DNA from: Streptomyces sp. rh34
GTDB taxonomy: Bacteria; Actinomycetota; Actinomycetes; Streptomycetales; Streptomycetaceae
Length of the DNA: 33,170 nucleotides
NCBI RefSeq assembly: GCF_002551245.1
Contig: NZ_NTGZ01000056.1
Span: 1-33,170, forward strand
Reading direction: 5' to 3'
This document shows, in pieces, positions 8,991 through 16,183 of this stretch (positions are counted from its first letter, which is position 1; each line of letters starts with the position of its first letter). Both the position numbers and the translations under genes were made by a program. Under the pieces are notes generated by a model. That model was not told where the DNA came from. It made no database searches and saw only the letters and a list, made by a program, of their open reading frames with translations.

Positions 8991-10172
8991 ATGGCTGAGG
9001 CTCAGAACACTCCGGCGGGCTCCACCACCGCCGGCTCCATCGCGGTGGCCGCCGAGTCGACCGTCGCCACCCGTATGAGCGCACCCCCGTCCTTCGACGT
9101 CGCGGACTTCCCCGTCCCGCACGGCCGCGAGGAGGAGTGGCGCTTCACGCCGCTGGAGCGGCTGCGCGGGCTGCACGACGGCACCGCGGTCGCGGGCGGC
9201 GGTGGCGTGAAGGTCGCCATCGAGGCGCCCGAGGGCGTCACGGTCGAGACCGTCGGCCGCGACGACTCCCGGCTCGGCAAGGCCGGCACCCCGGTGGACC
9301 GGGTCGCCGCCCAGGCGTACAGCTCCTTCGAGCAGGCCTCGGTCGTCACGGTCGCCAAGGAAGCCGTGCTCGCCGAGCCGATCCGGATCGCCGTGCACGG
9401 CGAGGGCGGCGTCGCCTACGGCCACCAGCTCATCCAGCTGGGCGCCTTCGCCGAGGCCGTCGTCGTCATCGACCACACCGGTGACGCGGTGCTCGCCGCC
9501 AACGTCGACTACGTCCTCGGCGACGGCGCGAAGCTGACCGTCGTCTCCGTCCAGGACTGGGACGACACGGCCGTCCACGTCGGCCAGCACAACGCCCTGG
9601 TGGGCCGGGACGCCTCCTTCAAGTCGATCGTCGTCACCTTCGGCGGCGACGTGGTGCGCCTGCACCCCCGGGTGGCCTACGCGGCCCCCGGCGGCGAGGC
9701 GGAGCTGTTCGGCCTGTACTTCACCGACAAGGGCCAGCACCAGGAGCACCGCCTCCTGGTCGACCACAACACCCCGCACTGCAAGTCCAACGCGGTGTAC
9801 AAGGGCGCCCTCCAGGGCGACGGCGCACACGCCGTCTGGATCGGCGACGTCCTCATCCAGGCCGCGGCCGAGGGCACCGACACCTACGAGATGAACCGGA
9901 ACCTCGTCCTCACCGACGGCGCCCGGGTCGACTCCGTACCCAACCTGGAGATCGAGACCGGCGAGATCGTCGGCGCCGGCCACGCCTCGGCGACCGGCCG
10001 CTTCGACGACGAGCAGCTCTTCTACCTCCAGTCCCGCGGCATCCCGGCCGAGGAGGCCCGCCGTCTCGTCGTGCGCGGATTCTTCGCCGAGCTGGTCCAG
10101 CAGATCGGCCTGCCGGACGTCGAAGCGCGTCTCATCGAGAAGATCGAGACCGAGCTGAAGGCGTCCGTCTGA
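8991..10172 (+). CDS. sufD: Fe-S cluster assembly protein SufD
   Basis: The product is 393 aa and is the SufB paralogue that completes the SufBC2D scaffold and is needed for iron entry. The C-terminal SUF beta-helix core is recognised from HPRVAYAAPGGEAELFGLYF and from DHNTPHCKSNAVYKGAL, followed by the conserved end FDDEQLFYLQSRGIP. The N-terminus carries a family-typical EEEWRFTPLERLRGL block at about 45-60. The gene is separated from sufB by 99 bp, the largest gap in the operon, which holds two hairpins. Its stop overlaps the next ATG by 1 nt. Confidence 0.96.
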   Translation: MAEAQNTPAGSTTAGSIAVAAESTVATRMSAPPSFDVADFPVPHGREEEWRFTPLERLRGLHDGTAVAGGGGVKVAIEAPEGVTVETVGRDDSRLGKAGTPVDRVAAQAYSSFEQASVVTVAKEAVLAEPIRIAVHGEGGVAYGHQLIQLGAFAEAVVVIDHTGDAVLAANVDYVLGDGAKLTVVSVQDWDDTAVHVGQHNALVGRDASFKSIVVTFGGDVVRLHPRVAYAAPGGEAELFGLYFTDKGQHQEHRLLVDHNTPHCKSNAVYKGALQGDGAHAVWIGDVLIQAAAEGTDTYEMNRNLVLTDGARVDSVPNLEIETGEIVGAGHASATGRFDDEQLFYLQSRGIPAEEARRLVVRGFFAELVQQIGLPDVEARLIEKIETELKASV

Positions 10173-10489
10173 TGGCCTTCGTCAAGGTCTGTGCGCTGAG
10201 TGAGCTGGAGGACGACACCCCCAAGCGGGTGGAGCTCGACGGCACACCCGTCTCCGTCGTCCGCACCGAGGGCGAGGTGTTCGCGATCAACGACATCTGC
10301 TCGCACGCGAACGTGTCCCTCTCGGAGGGCGAGGTGGAGGACTGCGCGATCGAGTGCTGGCTGCACGGATCGTCGTTCGACCTCCGCACCGGCAAGCCGT
10401 CCGGCCTTCCCGCGACGCGCCCCGTCCCCGTATACCCCGTCAAGATCGAAGGGGACGATGTGCTCGTCTCCGTCACCCAGGAGTCCTGA
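10172..10489 (+). CDS. Rieske-type 2Fe-2S ferredoxin in the suf operon
   Basis: The 105-aa soluble Rieske domain resembles those of NirD and bacterial dioxygenase ferredoxins. The cluster ligands are visible as C43-x-H45 (ICSHA) and C62-x2-H65 (CWLH). There is no membrane anchor. Its start overlaps the sufD stop and it ends 7 nt before sufC, so it is an integral part of the operon. Its role is not established from sequence. An electron donor for Fe-S assembly, or a client protein, are both possible. Confidence 0.93.
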   Translation: MAFVKVCALSELEDDTPKRVELDGTPVSVVRTEGEVFAINDICSHANVSLSEGEVEDCAIECWLHGSSFDLRTGKPSGLPATRPVPVYPVKIEGDDVLVSVTQES

Positions 10490-10496
10490 GTCACCC

Positions 10497-11261
10497 ATGG
10501 CAACGCTTGAAATCCGCGACCTGCACGTCACCGTCGAGGCCGACAACGCCACGAAGGAGATCCTCAAGGGCGTCGACCTGACCGTGAAGCAGGGCGAGAC
10601 CCACGCCATCATGGGCCCCAACGGGTCCGGCAAGTCCACCCTCGCGTACTCGCTCGCGGGTCACCCCAAGTACACGATCACCAGTGGCACGGTCACCCTG
10701 GACGGCGAGGACGTCCTGGAGATGTCCGTCGACGAGCGGGCCCGCGCCGGCCTGTTCCTCGCCATGCAGTACCCGGTCGAGATCCCCGGTGTCTCGGTCT
10801 CCAACTTCCTGCGCACCTCCGCCACCGCCATCCGCGGCGAGGCCCCCAAGCTGCGTACGTGGGTCAAGGAGGTCAAGGAGACGATGGCCGGGCTCCAGAT
10901 GGACCCCGCCTTCGCCGAGCGCAACGTCAACGAGGGCTTCTCCGGCGGTGAGAAGAAGCGCCACGAGATCCTCCAGCTGGAGCTCCTCAAGCCGAAGATC
11001 GCCGTCCTGGACGAGACCGATTCCGGCCTGGACGTCGACGCGCTCAAGACCGTCTCCGAGGGTGTCAACCGGGTCCGCGAGACCGGTGAGGTCGGCACGC
11101 TGCTGATCACGCACTACACCCGCATCCTGAAGTACATCAAGCCCGACTTCGTGCACGTCTTCGCCAACGGCCGTATCGCGGCCTCCGGCGGCGCCGAGCT
11201 GGCCGACCAGCTGGAGAACGAGGGCTACGAGGCCTACACGAAGGGTGGCGCTTCCGCGTGA
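10497..11261 (+). CDS. sufC: SufC, ATPase of the SufBC2D complex
   Basis: SufC is a soluble ABC-type ATPase that drives conformational change in SufB-SufD; it is not a transporter subunit. The product is 254 aa, with Walker A GPNGSGKST at 40-48, the SufC-specific signature FSGGEKKR at 148-155 and Walker B IAVLDETDSGLD at 168-179. The ATG at 10497 gives MATLEIRDLHV, the usual SufC start; the reading frame is open further upstream but overlaps the ferredoxin. The GTGA overlap couples it to sufS. Confidence 0.98.
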   Translation: MATLEIRDLHVTVEADNATKEILKGVDLTVKQGETHAIMGPNGSGKSTLAYSLAGHPKYTITSGTVTLDGEDVLEMSVDERARAGLFLAMQYPVEIPGVSVSNFLRTSATAIRGEAPKLRTWVKEVKETMAGLQMDPAFAERNVNEGFSGGEKKRHEILQLELLKPKIAVLDETDSGLDVDALKTVSEGVNRVRETGEVGTLLITHYTRILKYIKPDFVHVFANGRIAASGGAELADQLENEGYEAYTKGGASA

Positions 11262-12526
11262 CTGACGCCCGACAGGGGCTCACCGGCCTCCTCGACACCG
11301 AGGCGATCCGCAAGGACTTCCCGATCCTGGACCGCACGGTCCACGATGGCAAGAAGATCGTTTACCTGGACTCCGCGGCGACCTCGCAGAAGCCGCGCCA
11401 GGTCCTCGACGCGCTCAACGAGTACTACGAGCGGTACAACGCGAACGTGCACCGCGGCGTCTACACGGTCGCCGAGGAGGCCACCGCGCTGTACGAGGGT
11501 GCCCGTGACAAGGTCGCGGCCTTCATCAACGCGCCGAGCCGCAACGAGGTGATCTTCACCAAGAACGCCTCGGAGTCGCTCAACCTCGTGGCGAACATGC
11601 TCGGCTGGGCGGACGAGCCCTATCGGGTGGACAGCGACACGGAGATCGTCACCACGGAGATGGAGCACCACTCCAACATCGTGCCGTGGCAGCTGCTCTC
11701 GCAGCGCACCGGCGCGAAGCTGAAGTGGTTCGGCATCACCGACGACGGCCGGCTCGACCTGTCGAACATCGACGAGATCATCACCGAGAAGACGAAGATC
11801 GTCTCCTTCACGCTGGTCTCGAACATCCTGGGCACCGTCAACCCGGTCGAGCAGATCATCCGCCGCGCCCAGCAGGTCGGCGCGCTGGTCTGCATCGACG
11901 CCTCGCAGGCGGCCCCGCACATGGTGCTCGACGTGCAGGCGCTCCAGGCGGACTTCGTGGCCTTCACCGGCCACAAGATGGTCGGCCCGACGGGTATCGG
12001 CGTGCTGTGGGGGCGGCAGGAACTCCTGGAGGACCTGCCCCCGTTCCTCGGCGGCGGCGAGATGATCGAGACCGTGTCGATGCACTCGTCGACGTATGCT
12101 CCGGCGCCGCACAAGTTCGAGGCCGGTACGCCCCCGATCGCCCAGGCCGTCGGCCTCGGCGCGGCCGTGGACTACCTCTCGGCGATCGGCATGGAGAAGA
12201 TCCACCAGCACGAGAAGGCGATCACCGAGTACGCGGTGAAGCGCCTCCTGGAGGTCCCGGACCTGCGGATCATCGGCCCGGCGACGGCCGAGGACCGCGG
12301 GGCGACGATCTCCTTCACGCTCGGCGACATCCACCCGCACGACGTGGGCCAGGTCCTCGACGAGCTGGGCATCTGCGTCCGGGTCGGCCACCACTGCGCG
12401 CGGCCGGTCTGCCTGCGGTACGGAATTCCCGCGACGACGCGAGCGTCGTTCTATCTGTACTCCACGCCCGCCGAGGTCGACGCCCTGGTGGACGGTCTGG
12501 AGCACGTCCGGAACTTCTTCGGCTGA
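11258..12526 (+). CDS. sufS: Cysteine desulfurase SufS
   Basis: This group II PLP-dependent desulfurase takes sulfur from L-cysteine, leaving a persulfide that is handed to SufU. The product is 422 aa. The PLP lysine is K240 in FTGHKMVGPTG, the PLP-contacting His is in MEHHSN (137-138), and the persulfide cysteine is C380 in RVGHHCARP. All residues needed for activity are present. The GTG start overlaps the sufC stop by 4 nt. Confidence 0.98.
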   Translation: MTDARQGLTGLLDTEAIRKDFPILDRTVHDGKKIVYLDSAATSQKPRQVLDALNEYYERYNANVHRGVYTVAEEATALYEGARDKVAAFINAPSRNEVIFTKNASESLNLVANMLGWADEPYRVDSDTEIVTTEMEHHSNIVPWQLLSQRTGAKLKWFGITDDGRLDLSNIDEIITEKTKIVSFTLVSNILGTVNPVEQIIRRAQQVGALVCIDASQAAPHMVLDVQALQADFVAFTGHKMVGPTGIGVLWGRQELLEDLPPFLGGGEMIETVSMHSSTYAPAPHKFEAGTPPIAQAVGLGAAVDYLSAIGMEKIHQHEKAITEYAVKRLLEVPDLRIIGPATAEDRGATISFTLGDIHPHDVGQVLDELGICVRVGHHCARPVCLRYGIPATTRASFYLYSTPAEVDALVDGLEHVRNFFG

Positions 12527-12536
12527 GGGCTGACTG

Positions 12537-12992
12537 GTGAAGCTGGAATCCATGTACCAGGAAGTGATCCTGGACCACTACAAGCACCCCCACGGGCGCG
12601 GCCTGCGGGACGGCGACGCGGAGGTGCACCACACCAATCCGACGTGCGGTGACGAGATCACGCTGCGGGTGAAGTACGACGGCGAGACCATCGCCGACGT
12701 GAGCTACGAGGGCCAGGGCTGCTCCATCAGCCAGGCCAGTGCCTCCGTGCTGAACGAGCTGCTCGTCGGCAAGGAGCTGTCCCAGGCGCAGAAGATCCAG
12801 GACGCCTTCCTGGAGCTGATGCAGTCCAAGGGCCAGCTGGAGCCCGACGACGCGATGGAGGAGGTGCTGGAGGACGCCGTCGCGTTCGCCGGCGTCTCCA
12901 AGTACCCCGCCCGGGTCAAGTGCGCGCTGCTGAGCTGGATGGCGTGGAAGGACGCGACGGCCAAGGCGCTGTCCGAAGGGAAGACCGCATGA
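12537..12992 (+). CDS. sufU: SufU, zinc-dependent sulfurtransferase
   Basis: SufU accepts the persulfide sulfur from SufS and passes it to SufB; in Gram-positive lineages it replaces SufE. The product is 151 aa, with the zinc/sulfur ligands C37 and D39 (NPTCGDE), C62 (GQGCSIS) and C129 (RVKCALL). The insert between C62 and C129 marks SufU rather than IscU. The start is GTG, 10 nt after sufS. The stop overlaps the sufT ATG by 4 nt. Confidence 0.96.
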   Translation: MKLESMYQEVILDHYKHPHGRGLRDGDAEVHHTNPTCGDEITLRVKYDGETIADVSYEGQGCSISQASASVLNELLVGKELSQAQKIQDAFLELMQSKGQLEPDDAMEEVLEDAVAFAGVSKYPARVKCALLSWMAWKDATAKALSEGKTA

Positions 12993-13327
12993 GCGACAAC
13001 GAGACCGCGACCATGAAGCCGGCCTCCGAGGAGGAGGTCCGCGAGGCGCTGTACGACGTCGTCGACCCCGAGCTGGGCATCGACGTCGTCAACCTGGGCC
13101 TGATCTACGGCATCCACGTCGACGACGCCAACATCGCCACCCTCGACATGACCCTGACGTCCGCGGCCTGCCCGCTGACCGACGTCATCGAGGACCAGGC
13201 GAAGTCCGCCACCGACGGCATCGTCAACGAGCTGCGGATCAACTGGGTCTGGATGCCGCCGTGGGGCCCGGACAAGATCACCGACGACGGACGCGAGCAG
13301 CTCCGCGCGCTCGGGTTCAACGTCTGA
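12989..13327 (+). CDS. sufT: SufT-like protein (MIP18/DUF59 family)
   Basis: The 112-aa DUF59/PaaD-like protein is thought to help deliver or mature Fe-S clusters. Family marks are VVDPELGIDVVNLGLIY at 24-40, TLTSAACPLT around the conserved C61, and a C-terminal WPP-like block (VWMPPWGPDKI). It is the last gene of the suf operon and is coupled to sufU. The stop codon lies inside a 13-bp direct repeat. Confidence 0.94.
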   Translation: MSDNETATMKPASEEEVREALYDVVDPELGIDVVNLGLIYGIHVDDANIATLDMTLTSAACPLTDVIEDQAKSATDGIVNELRINWVWMPPWGPDKITDDGREQLRALGFNV

Positions 13328-13365
13328 CACGTCCCCCGGACGGTTCCGACACCTGACACGTCCCC
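13324..13365. repeat. 13-bp direct repeat spanning the sufT stop
   Basis: CTGACACGTCCCC occurs at 13324-13336, overlapping the sufT TGA, and again at 13353-13365. The start-to-start distance is 29 bp. Confidence 0.7.
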
Positions 13366-13378
13366 GGGGCAGTGGTGA

Positions 13379-13417
13379 ACGGCCATGCCCGCCAGGCACA
13401 CTGGCGGGCATGGCCGT
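13379..13417. terminator. Perfect 17-bp hairpin over the VOC gene start
   Basis: The arms 13379-13395 and 13401-13417 are perfect complements around the loop GCACA. The hairpin lies 51 nt after sufT and its right arm contains the ATG (13410) of the next gene. It should terminate suf transcription. If included in a longer transcript, it would also bury the start codon. Confidence 0.75.
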
Positions 13418-13775
13418 CTCCATTTACCACATCGCCGTCGACGCTCACGACCTGCCGCTCCTCGCCCGCTTCTGGAGCGCGGTGCTGGACTGGCAGGTGC
13501 TCTTCGAGGACGAGGAGGAGATCGTCATCGGCGCCCACGAGACCGCGTTGCCGGGCATGTGCTTCCTCGCCGTGCCGGAGGGGAAGACCGTCAAGAACCG
13601 GCTGCACATCGATCTGACCCCCGACGACCGGGACGCCGAGGTCGAGCGGATCCTCGCGCTCGGTGCCCGGCGGGTGGACGTCGGGCAGGGGCCGGACGCC
13701 ACCTTCGTGGTGATGGCCGATCCGGAGGGCAACGAGTTCTGTGTGCTGCGCCCCAAGCGGACCCTGACCGACTGA
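13410..13775 (+). CDS. VOC-family (glyoxalase/bleomycin resistance-like) protein
   Basis: The product is 121 aa with one vicinal-oxygen-chelate fold. The first half is IYHIAVDAHDLPLLARFWSA, with a family-typical early His (H7). The second half ends ADPEGNEFCVLRPK, with the usual metal-ligand Glu region and an internal LHIDLTP strand. Members include dioxygenases, glyoxalases and drug-binding proteins. Nothing here fixes a substrate. It has no Shine-Dalgarno, and the hexamer CACACT lies 7 nt upstream of the ATG, so it may be leaderless. It is convergent with the next gene. Confidence 0.88.
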   Translation: MAVSIYHIAVDAHDLPLLARFWSAVLDWQVLFEDEEEIVIGAHETALPGMCFLAVPEGKTVKNRLHIDLTPDDRDAEVERILALGARRVDVGQGPDATFVVMADPEGNEFCVLRPKRTLTD

Positions 13776-13797
13776 GCCCGGCCCGGCCCCTCCGAAC

Positions 13798-14964
13798 TCA
13801 GATATGGGCGGCCGGCGGCGGGCCGTACTGCTCGGGCAGTGTCGCTCCCGCCGCCTCGGCCAGCACCGGGCCCAGGTTCTCCGCGCGCATCCGGCGGTCG
13901 ACGTACAGCAGGCCGACGACCAGTGGCGGGAAGATCGCCGTGAAGAGCTGGGCGATCAGCTGGCTGATGAACGAGAGCAGCATCAGGCCGCCGAACAGGG
14001 CGATGAGCTCCCCGCCGCTCGCGTCGGCGTCCATGTCCGCCGGGTCGAACATGCCGGGGAGCAGGCCGACCATCTGGAACGGCATCTGGATCGTGTAGCC
14101 GATCATGGACGCCAGCGCGTAGGCGAGCAGCCCGACGCCGAAGACCCGCCACCAGCTGCCACGCACGAGCTGGGCCGAGCGGCGCAGGGCCGCGACCGGG
14201 CGTTGGTTCTCGAAGACCACGATCGTCGGGGCCAGGGAGAACCGCACCCAGAGCCAGACCGCCACGGGGGCGACGAGCAGGGTGCCGATGAGGCCGATCA
14301 CGATCAGTGGCACGACGCCGTCCTCGTCGCCCAGCGAGACGGTGTAGATCGTCAGCCCGGCGATGGCGGTCATGAAGAGCGCCATCGGGATGATCGCGAT
14401 CAGGCCGGTCAGGAACACCGTGCCGATGATGGACCAGACCCGCGACCAGGCACGGCTCCAGACGGTGCCGAAGCGGATCGGGCGGCCCAGGACGGCTTCC
14501 TGGAGGACCACGGGGACCGCCGCCTGCACCACGGCCGACGCCAGCAGGTAGACGATGACGCCGATGATCATCAGTACGCCGAACGCGATGCCCAGCGGGA
14601 CGAGTTCCGCCGCGTCGGGGGACCCCGGGGAGTCGGACGTCAGCTCGTCCCAGTGGGTGGCGACGGCGGAGGCGGCGACCACCAGCGCGAGGATCACCAC
14701 GAGCGTCGCCGCGCCGAACAGCGTCAGAGCCATCCCGATCAGCGGCTTCCAGTACCGCCCGAGGGTCGAGAAGGCGCCGCTGAGCATGTCCGAGATCCTC
14801 AGCGGCGCCAGGGGTATGACCCCGGGCTTGGGCGGTGCGGCCCATCCGCCGTCCCACCCGCCGTTCCAGCCGCCGCCCGGCCCCTGCGCGCCCCCGTGGA
14901 AGGGCCCCCCACCGTGAGGTGCGCCCCCGTACGGGCCGCCGCCCCACCCTGCGTCCTGCGCCAC
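13798..14964 (-). CDS. Multi-pass membrane protein with Gly-rich N-terminus
   Basis: The product is 388 aa. The first ~45 residues are Gly/Trp/Pro-rich (GWGGGPYGGAPHGG and similar), then PLRISDMLSGAFSTLGRYWK leads into six or more long hydrophobic segments. The layout matches actinobacterial membrane proteins with a glycerophosphodiester phosphodiesterase-type membrane domain, but no catalytic domain is present. GTG 14964 is chosen because GGAG precedes it at good distance and upstream codons look non-coding. Function is unknown. It is divergent from the SMR/TetR pair, with 122 bp between the starts. Confidence 0.85.
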   Translation of the reverse strand: MAQDAGWGGGPYGGAPHGGGPFHGGAQGPGGGWNGGWDGGWAAPPKPGVIPLAPLRISDMLSGAFSTLGRYWKPLIGMALTLFGAATLVVILALVVAASAVATHWDELTSDSPGSPDAAELVPLGIAFGVLMIIGVIVYLLASAVVQAAVPVVLQEAVLGRPIRFGTVWSRAWSRVWSIIGTVFLTGLIAIIPMALFMTAIAGLTIYTVSLGDEDGVVPLIVIGLIGTLLVAPVAVWLWVRFSLAPTIVVFENQRPVAALRRSAQLVRGSWWRVFGVGLLAYALASMIGYTIQMPFQMVGLLPGMFDPADMDADASGGELIALFGGLMLLSFISQLIAQLFTAIFPPLVVGLLYVDRRMRAENLGPVLAEAAGATLPEQYGPPPAAHI

Positions 14965-15050
14965 TGCGTCTCCGTTGTGTCGTCGGCCCGGTTGCCGGGC
15001 CGTGTGGTCGGTCGGCACACCGTAGCGTCCCCGACGTGGGCCGATGATAT

Positions 15051-15084
15051 GTACGGCCGTACGCAACGTTGGGTACAGTCGTAC
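15051..15084. promoter_or_regulatory. 34-bp near-palindromic operator upstream of the SMR gene
   Basis: Two GTAC-N4-GTAC boxes (15051-15062 and 15073-15084) flank a central perfect CAACGTTG (15064-15071). The whole block is symmetrical at 28 of 34 positions. It ends 2 nt before the SMR ATG and covers the likely -10 (TACAGT, 15074-15079). This is a strong candidate binding site for the adjacent TetR protein, probably as two dimers. Confidence 0.75.
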
Positions 15085-15086
15085 AC

Positions 15087-15413
15087 ATGGGATACGCATA
15101 CGGACTGCTGGCCGCCGCCATCGCGGCGGAGGTGGCCGGGACGACCGCCATGAAGTACAGCGAGGGCTTCACCCGGCTCTGGCCCTCGCTCGGCACCGCG
15201 GTGGGCTACCTCATCGCCTTCACCCTGCTCGCGCAGACCCTCAAGACGCTCTCCGTGGGCACCGCGTACGCCATCTGGGCCGGCGTCGGCACCGCGGCCG
15301 TCGCCCTCATCGGGATCCTGTTCCTGGGGGAGTCCAGCGGCCTGGTCAAGATCGCGGGCATCGCCCTGATCGTGGCCGGGGTCGTCGTCCTCAACCTGGG
15401 CGGGGCGCACTGA
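15087..15413 (+). CDS. SMR-family multidrug efflux protein (EmrE/QacE type)
   Basis: The 108-aa protein has four transmembrane helices and exchanges protons for cationic drugs as a dimer. The essential membrane Glu is E15 in AAIAAEVAGT, equivalent to E14 of EmrE. The family motifs WxxLGTAVGYLIAF and AYAIWAGVGTA are clear. ATG 15087 is the only sensible start. It has no Shine-Dalgarno and TACAGT lies 7 nt upstream, so translation is probably leaderless. The stop overlaps the TetR start by 1 nt. Confidence 0.95.
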   Translation: MGYAYGLLAAAIAAEVAGTTAMKYSEGFTRLWPSLGTAVGYLIAFTLLAQTLKTLSVGTAYAIWAGVGTAAVALIGILFLGESSGLVKIAGIALIVAGVVVLNLGGAH

Positions 15414-15970
15414 TGGCCCGGCGGTACGACCCCGGGCGACGGACGCGGATCATCGACGCGGCGCTGCGTGTGATCGCGGCCGACGGCATGGCCGGTCTCA
15501 GCCACCGCACCGTGGCCGCCGAGGCCGATGTGCCGCTCGGCTCGACCACGTACCACTTCGGCTCCCTCGACGAACTCCTGGTCGCCGCCCTGCGCCGGTG
15601 CAACGAGAACTTCGTGCAGGCCCTGCGAGGCAGCGAGGCCCTGGCGGGACCTGCCGGACCCGTCGGCCTCGCGGAGGAACTGACCCGGCTGCTGGACCGG
15701 TGGTTCGCGGGCGAACGCGGGGCGATCGAGCTGGAGTACGAGCTGTACCTCGCGGCCCTGCGCCGCCCCGCGCTGCGCCCCGTCGCAGCCGAGTGGACCG
15801 AGGAGGCCGTCGAGCTGCTGTCCCGGCGCACCGACCCGGAGACCGCGCGGGCCCTCGTCGCGCTGATGGACGGCGTCTGCCTCCAGGTGCTGCTCACCGG
15901 CGGCACGTTCGACGCGCCCTACACCCGGGAGATGCTGGCCCGGATCGTGGACGGCGGCAGCACTCGATGA
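15413..15970 (+). CDS. TetR-family repressor
   Basis: The product is 185 aa. The N-terminal helix-turn-helix spans about 10-55 (RIIDAALRVIAADGMAGLSH to GSTTYHFGSLDELL), and a helical ligand-binding domain follows. It is co-transcribed with, and overlaps, the SMR efflux gene, so it most likely represses that gene and itself through the palindrome at 15051-15084 and is released by the exported compounds. This is the normal logic for this pairing and was not tested here. Confidence 0.93.
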   Translation: MARRYDPGRRTRIIDAALRVIAADGMAGLSHRTVAAEADVPLGSTTYHFGSLDELLVAALRRCNENFVQALRGSEALAGPAGPVGLAEELTRLLDRWFAGERGAIELEYELYLAALRRPALRPVAAEWTEEAVELLSRRTDPETARALVALMDGVCLQVLLTGGTFDAPYTREMLARIVDGGSTR

Positions 15971-16183
15971 TGTTCACCGCGAGTCCGCCCCGCGCCGTCT
16001 CCTTGCACCTCACGTCCGAGCCGACACCGACGTGCTCGTGGGGAGCGCAGCCGCCGCTCCGTCGGGACGTTCCGGAGCGCGGGGCCCTGACCTGCCGCAC
16101 CGATGCCGAATACCACGCGGCCCACCCCGGAGGCCGCCGTACGGTCGCGGACCACCACCCGCGAGGCAGTGCCACATGATCGC

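Noticed and set aside
7389..9983. 860-codon open frame on minus across sufB and sufD
   Set aside because: Antisense shadow of clear SufB and SufD coding.
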